From: an uncultured bacterium
GTDB taxonomy: Bacteria > Bacteroidota > Bacteroidia > Bacteroidales > CAIWKO01
Assembly (NCBI GenBank): GCA_903916135.1
Contig: CAIWVT010000130.1
Location: 1 to 8,764, forward strand
DNA length: 8,764 bases
Direction: 5' to 3'
Each line of letters opens with the position of its first letter. Position 1 is the first letter of the stretch. Below the pieces are notes generated by a model. The model saw only the letters and a list, made by a program, of their open reading frames with translations. It was not told where the DNA came from and searched no databases. The translations under genes and the position numbers were made by a program. Shown here in pieces: positions 4,621 to 8,764 of this stretch.

Positions 4621-5985
4621 TTATTTTTTTGATATGTAAACGATTGTACTGCAACCTCCAATGGTAAAAGTTCCAAAACCAACTGCTACTAAGACATTTC
4701 TTTTTAATCTATTTTTAATACACTTATTATAGGACAGTGAAAAATTATAATAGAACTCATCTAAAAAAATTGTTTTACCTGGATTATTTTCAATTACATC
4801 TTCTATATTAATCGCTCTTTTAAAGAAAGAACTATAGGCCATGCGCGTCTTAAGCGATCCAATATAATCTGATAGTTCTTCAAAATCCATGGAATATTTT
4901 CCATAAGTAATATCAAGTGAATTTACAACATCTTCTGCGTTTAATAAATCGTTTGAAATTAATGTGAAGGAAGAATTTGAAGAACATGTATAACTTTTAC
5001 ATGTAATAATATCTTTGACACCATATTTTGACAAAGGTCTATTGTACAATTTACCATTTGAATTATTAAACACTAAGATAGGTTTTTTATAATAACTCTT
5101 TGCTAAACTAATTTCTTTTATTAATTCTTCTTGGTTATTAACTACTATACCATATTTGTGTTTTTTAAAGGATTTAACAACCTCCAAAGGGTCATCTTCC
5201 TGTAGAACATAAATTATACGAGGTATTATTCTTTTACCAGGAATTTTCTTAGAATTCATTACGAATTTTGCCCCAACCTCATTAAATCTTGAAGCAGTAA
5301 TTTGATTGATGTTGCCTTCTATAAATATTTTTGGCCTTATTTTTACTATTTCTATTAATTGATTATCTGTCAGTTTTTCATCGTTATACAATATGTTATT
5401 ACCTTTGATTTTCAATTCTATTGATTTTTTCAAACTTTTACCATTATCTGTTTCGGAAGTTAAATTAGTTAATAATTTATCTAAAACGTCATTATACTTT
5501 ATATCACTACGATACCTAATTGACGCTTTTTTTCGTCTTTCTATGAAACGCACAAATTCATCTTCGGAACCTTCCTTAATCATTTTAGATTTATCATCCC
5601 AATGATATAAAAAACCAAATTCTTCTTCAATACTACTTTTTGCATTATTCATTCTTCTTAAAAAATCATCAGAATTATTGGTTATTCGACCGTACCTGAA
5701 AAAACGAGCAATAAAAACATGGTCACCGTTTTTTGCTATTATTCTGTCAATTTGTGCAGCATCATTTAGTTTTGCGGCATTGTCAATTTCTTCAAAGAAT
5801 TTTTCAGATCTACCTAAAAAACGAATATTATCGCTTTCGTGTGATAATATTTTTCCTGTATTTTTACCTAAATCTACAAAAAATTCTGGATGTCTTGCGA
5901 TTTTTCCAATGTCAGTAGCTACAACTGCGAAAAAAGAACCAATTGCCAATATTATTCCGTAAAGCCAATTTTTTATTTTACTCAT
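4621..5985 (-). CDS. Unrecognised 454-residue protein with hydrophobic segments at both ends
   Basis: I take the ATG at 5985 (MSKIKNWLYG) over a TTG two codons upstream. A hydrophobic helix lies at about 7-24 and another at about 427-449, near the C-terminus; the 400 residues between are hydrophilic, rich in Lys, Asn, Ile and Ser. The second half alternates beta-strand-like and charged helical pieces (PRIIYVLQ, YGIVVNN, KPILVFNN, KTIFLDEF), suggesting an alpha/beta domain, but I see no catalytic motif I can name. If both segments cross the membrane, the middle domain would face one side as a loop. The gene is clearly more AT-rich than the operon at 1-3200, which hints at acquired DNA. It is followed after 4 bp by a small membrane protein gene. 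Function unknown. Confidence 0.8.
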   Translation of the reverse strand: MSKIKNWLYGIILAIGSFFAVVATDIGKIARHPEFFVDLGKNTGKILSHESDNIRFLGRSEKFFEEIDNAAKLNDAAQIDRIIAKNGDHVFIARFFRYGRITNNSDDFLRRMNNAKSSIEEEFGFLYHWDDKSKMIKEGSEDEFVRFIERRKKASIRYRSDIKYNDVLDKLLTNLTSETDNGKSLKKSIELKIKGNNILYNDEKLTDNQLIEIVKIRPKIFIEGNINQITASRFNEVGAKFVMNSKKIPGKRIIPRIIYVLQEDDPLEVVKSFKKHKYGIVVNNQEELIKEISLAKSYYKKPILVFNNSNGKLYNRPLSKYGVKDIITCKSYTCSSNSSFTLISNDLLNAEDVVNSLDITYGKYSMDFEELSDYIGSLKTRMAYSSFFKRAINIEDVIENNPGKTIFLDEFYYNFSLSYNKCIKNRLKRNVLVAVGFGTFTIGGCSTIVYISKK

Positions 5986-6151
5986 CTGCAAATAATTTTA
6001 ATATAAACTTGTTATCAGGTTATAATATGAGAAATATTTTATCAGAAATATGTCGATTTAAAATAGTACATAAATTCGTATATAGTCGTAACAACACTTC
6101 ACAAAGCCTCCCAATTTCTTCATGCTTTATGTAACTATTGCTACTTTTATT

Positions 6152-6213
6152 TTAATAAAAACCCATCCACTTCCATTTAATTATACGGATAATTTCAGTA
6201 AGCGGATGGGTTT
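6152..6213 (-). terminator. Rho-independent terminator after the interrupted gene
   Basis: AAACCCATCC (6159-6168) pairs with GGATGGGTTT (6204-6213), extended by CTT/AAG across one mismatch, around a 27-base loop. On the minus strand the stem is followed by a T-rich run (GGGTTTTTATTAAAA), so it ends transcripts coming from the gene stopping at 6240. The remaining region 5986-6150, upstream of the 454-residue gene, is AT-rich and shows no clear promoter box. Confidence 0.8.
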
Positions 6214-6239
6214 CATTGTTCTTTATGTAAAAAATAAAT

Positions 6240-6974
6240 CTACAGTATCATTGCAGTAAATGGTCCGCACCATTTGCCGGCAAGGTTAGGGTATTTTGTT
6301 TTAACCCAACGCAGATAAAACGTTAAATCAAATGCTTTCAACTCAGGGTCAATTTCAATTTCAAATCTTGCCTTTGTTGATATGTGAGAAGCAGTATGGT
6401 CTGTGGGGCTTTTACAGGTTTTCTGCACCCTGTCCTCAAAACCAGTTATAAGTCTAACTTTACTTTCTGTAACCACATAAGCCATTTCCAAAGCATCAGC
6501 CGATTCGGGCTTGCTTGCACGGGGTGTGTCATTTGCGGAAAATACTTCGAAGGTAAAATATCCGTTAGGAGCCGCTGTTACAATATAATAACAATCTTCC
6601 TTTATTGGAGTTGTTGGAATAACATGGGTTTTTTCCAACCCTGTTTTCCTGCGTGTAATATTCCTGTCATCATCAGTCCATAGATTATCAGGAATTGAAT
6701 CAAATACTTAATACAGCGATAGTATAAGAGTATCAGTAAATGTTTGAAGTTGAGTAGTAACCAAACTGTCTTTACGCTTTGAGGACGAATCATTATATTT
6801 CTTTTTTTGAAACAGATAAGTGCCCGCCGTACCTACAGGTTTATAGGTGTTCTGAACTTTAGTAACTAAATCAGGGTCAAGATCAAAGCGTGAGGCATTG
6901 TTCTCAACCCAGGGAACAACTTCCTCGAAATAAACTTCCCTGTCGTTTATTCCGTTTGGAATATAATCATTCAT
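6240..6974 (-). pseudogene. Hypothetical two-part gene interrupted by one in-frame TAA
   Basis: The frame starting at the ATG at 6974 (MNDYIPNGIN) runs 88 codons to TAA at 6708-6710, then continues open in the same frame for 155 more codons to the stop at 6240. The codons right after the TAA read VFDSIPDNLWTDDDR, a sensible continuation. The combined product, about 244 residues, resembles a hypothetical family I associate with Bacteroidetes: N-terminal NDYIP helical module, middle IPD...T..DR segment, and C-terminal beta module ending in FYLRWVKTKYPN and KWCGPFTAMIL. No ATG occurs near the start of the second part (only a TTG at 6638), so separate translation is less likely than a nonsense mutation. 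A sequencing error or stop readthrough cannot be excluded. It overlaps the upstream gene by 8 bp. Confidence 0.72.
6708..6710 (-). other. Internal in-frame TAA stop codon
   Basis: This TAA separates two halves that share one reading frame with no shift. The flanking codons are TAT before and GTA after. A single base change from AAA, CAA, GAA or TTA would create it. Confidence 0.8.
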
Positions 6975-7494
6975 ACATTTTTATTTTAATTAATACTTGG
7001 TTTAAGTGCCTGCCTTGCAGAAAATTATTAGGCAGTATATATTGATGGTTTACTTCCGGTACTGTTTTTTTAGGACTATTAAAATATATATTACCGGCGG
7101 TGTAATCCGCGCAATTGTCGGTGATGGATTTGGTGGTCAAAAATTTTATAAAGTGATTTGAATTGGGCGTCGTCCAATTTGAATTGGGTGATAGGAAACT
7201 TGAGTTGGGTGACACCAATACTGAATTGGGTGACACCAATACTGAGTTGGGTGACACCAATACTGAATTGGGTGACACCAATACTGAGTTGGGTGACACC
7301 AATACTGAATTGGGTGACACCAATACTGAATTGGGTGACACCAATACTGAATTGGGTGACAGGAATTCCGGGTTGATTAATAAGCTATATACGCTATTTT
7401 CAATGACATGTCCATCCACATACCCCCCTATCTTACCATAGCCGGAATGAAAAGAGAACTCATTAATTGAAAATGTGCAGTAGGTTTTATACAT
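6967..7494 (-). CDS. Hypothetical protein with ten heptapeptide repeats (SPNSVLV)
   Basis: ATG at 7494 opens a 175-residue frame. Residues 1-45 are non-repetitive; about 46-115 consist of ten seven-residue units, seven exact SPNSVLV followed by SPNSSFL, SPNSNWT and TPNSNHF; the last 60 residues are unique and polar. There is no signal peptide. The units come from 21-bp DNA repeats, so copy number can change without breaking the frame. The promoter at 7546-7553 is correctly placed and the end overlaps the next gene by 8 bp, which supports a real gene. Against this, the repeat is open in several frames on both strands, so frame length alone is weak evidence. No family recognised. Confidence 0.6.
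   Translation of the reverse strand: MYKTYCTFSINEFSFHSGYGKIGGYVDGHVIENSVYSLLINPEFLSPNSVLVSPNSVLVSPNSVLVSPNSVLVSPNSVLVSPNSVLVSPNSVLVSPNSSFLSPNSNWTTPNSNHFIKFLTTKSITDNCADYTAGNIYFNSPKKTVPEVNHQYILPNNFLQGRHLNQVLIKIKMYE
7160..7369. repeat. Minisatellite: ten 21-bp tandem units
   Basis: Units start at 7160 and repeat every 21 bp to 7369. Units 3 to 9 (7202-7348) are identical, GA(A/G)TTGGGTGACACC then AATACT, except for the A/G at the third base. That base alternates G, A, G, A, G, A and then A, so 42-bp dimers appear to have been duplicated. Units 1, 2 and 10 are diverged edge copies. On the minus strand each unit encodes SPNSVLV and the A/G difference is silent (Asn AAT/AAC). Confidence 0.95.
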
Positions 7495-7545
7495 AAACCA
7501 GGTTGTATTAAAGCTAATTTTTTCTCACAAAATAATTTTAAATAG

Positions 7546-7553
7546 CAAAGATA
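7546..7553 (-). promoter_or_regulatory. -7 promoter box for the heptapeptide-repeat gene
   Basis: Minus-strand TATCTTTG matches TAnnTTTG exactly and is followed by C. It lies about 52 bp before the ATG at 7494, giving a leader of roughly 45 bases. No -33 match at usual spacing. Confidence 0.68.
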
Positions 7554-7681
7554 CGATTTTTATACAATATAGAGCTTAAAATTGCAAGAGAATTAGAAAA
7601 AAGTTATCAACACCCATTTGTAAAATCGCATAATGATTATGTTTTTAAAAATGACAGCTTACAAAATGTTCATCGAACTCA

Positions 7682-7730
7682 GTTGTGCGAAGTTTGTTAC
7701 TTCGCACAACGGTCGCAAACTTCGCGCAAC
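7682..7730. repeat. Perfect 12-bp inverted repeat with a third related copy
   Basis: GTTGTGCGAAGT (7682-7693) and ACTTCGCACAAC (7699-7710) form a perfect stem with a 5-base loop. A related copy, GCAAACTTCGCGCAAC, follows in the inverted orientation at 7715-7730. There is no T-run, so it is a poor terminator. It may be an operator for the lipoprotein gene about 100 bp downstream, or a dispersed palindromic repeat. Confidence 0.75.
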
Positions 7731-7794
7731 AGGGCAGGTATTTAAAAAAGGTAGTGTTTCTTTTGTTAAGTAGTATAAAATTAAAAAATACTTG

Positions 7795-7802
7795 TAACTT
7801 TG
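7795..7802 (+). promoter_or_regulatory. -7 promoter box for the lipoprotein gene
   Basis: TAACTTTG matches TAnnTTTG exactly and is followed by CACC, as at the ferredoxin promoter. It lies 21 bp before the ATG at 7824. This also argues against any start upstream of 7824. Confidence 0.75.
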
Positions 7803-7823
7803 CACCAACCAATTCTTCGACAC

Positions 7824-8573
7824 ATGAAAACAATCCTAAGAAAAAAAAGAGCACTGCATGTATTATATCTTTTCATCGGTATGGTAGTGTTTACATCCTG
7901 TGTAACCAACCGTCCGCCGATATATCTCTACGGCAAATTCAAATTTGCACAGAAACCCGATGAAATTAATCTAAAACCCGCATTGATTTCTTTTCTGAAG
8001 GCGCATCCGCAATGTGCTTTTGTGTTGCGCGTGCCCGATAAGAAAAATAGTATCGTGGAAGAAGAACGCTATAGCAATCGTACCTTGTATTTTGCCATAG
8101 AAAAGATACTTTTGGAGCGCAACTTCAACGTGATTGACCGTTCTTTGTTTGAGAAACAATATACTGTGGACAGCCTTCGCCATCCTTCCGCCGATTTTAT
8201 TCTTGAGTTGATTGATAATCGCTTAGTGAACTATTATACCAACAAGGTTATCCCCGACGAATCGCGAAACGACAACGAAATCACTTTGCAAAAATACTTT
8301 TACTTTGTGGGTGCACAGGCAATCTTCAAAATCACGAACGTTCACACAGCCGAAGTGGTCGGCACTTGTGTGCTGAACTACACTCCCTGCACACGAGGCT
8401 GCAAAATGAAAGACACCCTGAATGGAATCATCGAAGAAGTGAGCGGCGATTCGAAAACCCGAAAGAAACTTGGCTATGAATCAACCGACATTGACGACAA
8501 CTACGAAATGTTCATCGAACTCATCACCCGCTTGGTGAACGAACTGCGCCTTCAATCCCAAAAAGACCAATAG
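7824..8573 (+). CDS. Predicted lipoprotein, possibly CsgG/LPP20-like
   Basis: The ATG at 7824 gives 249 residues starting MKTILRKKRALHVLYLF. A charged start, hydrophobic stretch (about 11-23) and VFTSC at 22-26 form a lipoprotein signal with Cys26 as lipidated residue. I reject a longer frame from an earlier codon because it begins inside the promoter. The mature part has FAIEKILLERNFNVIDRSLFEKQ (split about 92-114) and ADFILELIDNR, reminiscent of CsgG or LPP20-type proteins, in which a VIDR or VVER segment precedes a lipoprotein-family alpha/beta core; this similarity is weak. Later cysteines occur in CVLNYTPCTRGC. The protein probably sits at the outer membrane facing the periplasm or surface. 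It ends at TAG 8571-8573 and stands alone on the plus strand, convergent with the next gene. Confidence 0.85.
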   Translation: MKTILRKKRALHVLYLFIGMVVFTSCVTNRPPIYLYGKFKFAQKPDEINLKPALISFLKAHPQCAFVLRVPDKKNSIVEEERYSNRTLYFAIEKILLERNFNVIDRSLFEKQYTVDSLRHPSADFILELIDNRLVNYYTNKVIPDESRNDNEITLQKYFYFVGAQAIFKITNVHTAEVVGTCVLNYTPCTRGCKMKDTLNGIIEEVSGDSKTRKKLGYESTDIDDNYEMFIELITRLVNELRLQSQKDQ

Positions 8574-8618
8574 AAATCCAAATCCTGAACCCGAAACCCA
8601 CCCCTACCAACTCCTCCC

Positions 8619-8651
8619 TTGGTATTTGGAACTTGGAATTTGGTATTTGGA
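8619..8651. repeat. TTGG-rich short direct repeat between convergent genes
   Basis: TTGGTATTTGGA occurs at 8619-8630 and 8640-8651, 21 bp apart, with ACTTGGAA between. Also, ATCCAAAT at 8576-8583 can pair with ATTTGGAT at 8645-8652, so a long weak hairpin is possible between the two convergent genes. No clear terminator is seen here. Confidence 0.55.
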
Positions 8652-8658
8652 TCTTAAC

Positions 8659-8764
8659 TTAGTAAGGTCTTACGTCTTTCCCCTCAATATAATTGATGAA
8701 CGAGCGGTTCACCACTTTGTTTCCGCCCGCCGTGGGATAATTTCCCGTGAAATACCAGTCGCCT
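8659..8764 (-). CDS. C-terminal end of a gene resembling Bacteroidetes amidophosphoribosyltransferase (partial)
   Basis: The minus strand enters from the right edge in an open frame and ends at TAA 8659-8661, giving the last 34 residues. These include GDWYFTGNYPTAGG, KVVNRSFINYIEG and a final VRPY. This matches my memory of the C-terminus of the longer amidophosphoribosyltransferase (class II glutamine amidotransferase plus phosphoribosyltransferase) found in Bacteroidetes, which makes phosphoribosylamine from PRPP and glutamine in purine synthesis. No catalytic residue is inside the window, so the call depends on the tail alone. Confidence 0.6.
   Translation of the reverse strand, partial: GDWYFTGNYPTAGGNKVVNRSFINYIEGKDVRPY

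Larger units (their letters stand above)
7495..7823. other. 329-bp divergent intergenic region
   Basis: This gap separates a minus-strand and a plus-strand gene. It holds one -7 box for each direction (7546-7553 minus, 7795-7802 plus) and an inverted repeat (7682-7710) with a third partial copy. The rest is AT-rich, and I see no gene or RNA in it. Confidence 0.7.

Noticed and set aside
6602..6793. Frameshift as explanation of the split hypothetical gene
   Set aside because: The two halves are already in the same frame (69 bp, 23 codons, between the TAA and the TTG at 6638), so a single stop codon explains the split.
7158..7441. Plus-strand frames through the tandem repeat (TELGDTN or NWVTPIL units)
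   Set aside because: The 21-bp unit is free of stops in several frames. The plus-strand frames lack a promoter and unique coding flanks, while the minus frame has both a promoter and overlap with the next gene.
7599..7607. TTATCAACA, close to a DnaA box, in the intergenic region
   Set aside because: A single one-mismatch site in AT-rich DNA with no cluster, no dnaA or rep gene nearby.
1..8764. CRISPR array, tRNA or rRNA genes, IS element ends
   Set aside because: The only regular tandem repeat has no spacers, no tRNA cloverleaf or rRNA signature was seen, and no transposase motif occurs in any frame.

Overview
The window looks like a piece of a Bacteroidetes (probably Bacteroidales) chromosome. 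Four intergenic regions carry the characteristic -7 promoter box TAnnTTTG, genes lack clear Shine-Dalgarno sequences, and several products resemble Bacteroidetes families (DUF6132-like protein, CPQNH-type small ferredoxin, a C-terminus like a Bacteroidetes amidophosphoribosyltransferase). Nearly everything is on the minus strand; one lipoprotein gene is on the plus strand. All assignments come from reading the sequence; no database was searched.

Region 1 (about 1-3253, minus strand) is a compact seven-gene run from one promoter: a small [4Fe-4S] ferredoxin, a membrane-anchored thioredoxin with a CMPC active site, a YgaP/DUF2892-type two-helix membrane protein, a DUF6132-like membrane protein, an ArsM-like methyltransferase with conserved cysteines, a 33-residue Cys-containing peptide, and a radical SAM/SPASM enzyme cut off by the window edge. 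The peptide lies directly upstream of the radical SAM gene and has the leader/core look of a ribosomally made, post-translationally modified peptide (RiPP) precursor. This possible peptide-maturation system inside a redox/thiol/arsenic-type operon is the most interesting item here.

Region 2 (about 3254-4330) is a two-gene cassette: a hypothetical 81-residue protein and a retropepsin-like aspartic protease, overlapping by ATGA. It has its own promoter and terminator and is bracketed by two imperfect 63-bp direct repeats spaced exactly 780 bp apart. The repeats contain a small hairpin with a compensatory base-pair change.

Region 3 (about 4383-6150) is strikingly AT-rich and encodes an unrecognised 454-residue protein with a hydrophobic segment at each end, followed after 4 bp by a 77-residue membrane protein.

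Region 4 (about 6150-7553, minus strand) has a terminator, a hypothetical gene interrupted by a single in-frame TAA, and an upstream open reading frame containing ten 21-bp tandem units that encode a seven-residue SPNSVLV repeat.

Region 5 (about 7554-8764) has an intergenic stretch with a perfect 12-bp inverted repeat, a plus-strand lipoprotein gene with its own promoter, and at the right edge the last 34 codons of a minus-strand gene resembling the end of a Bacteroidetes amidophosphoribosyltransferase.
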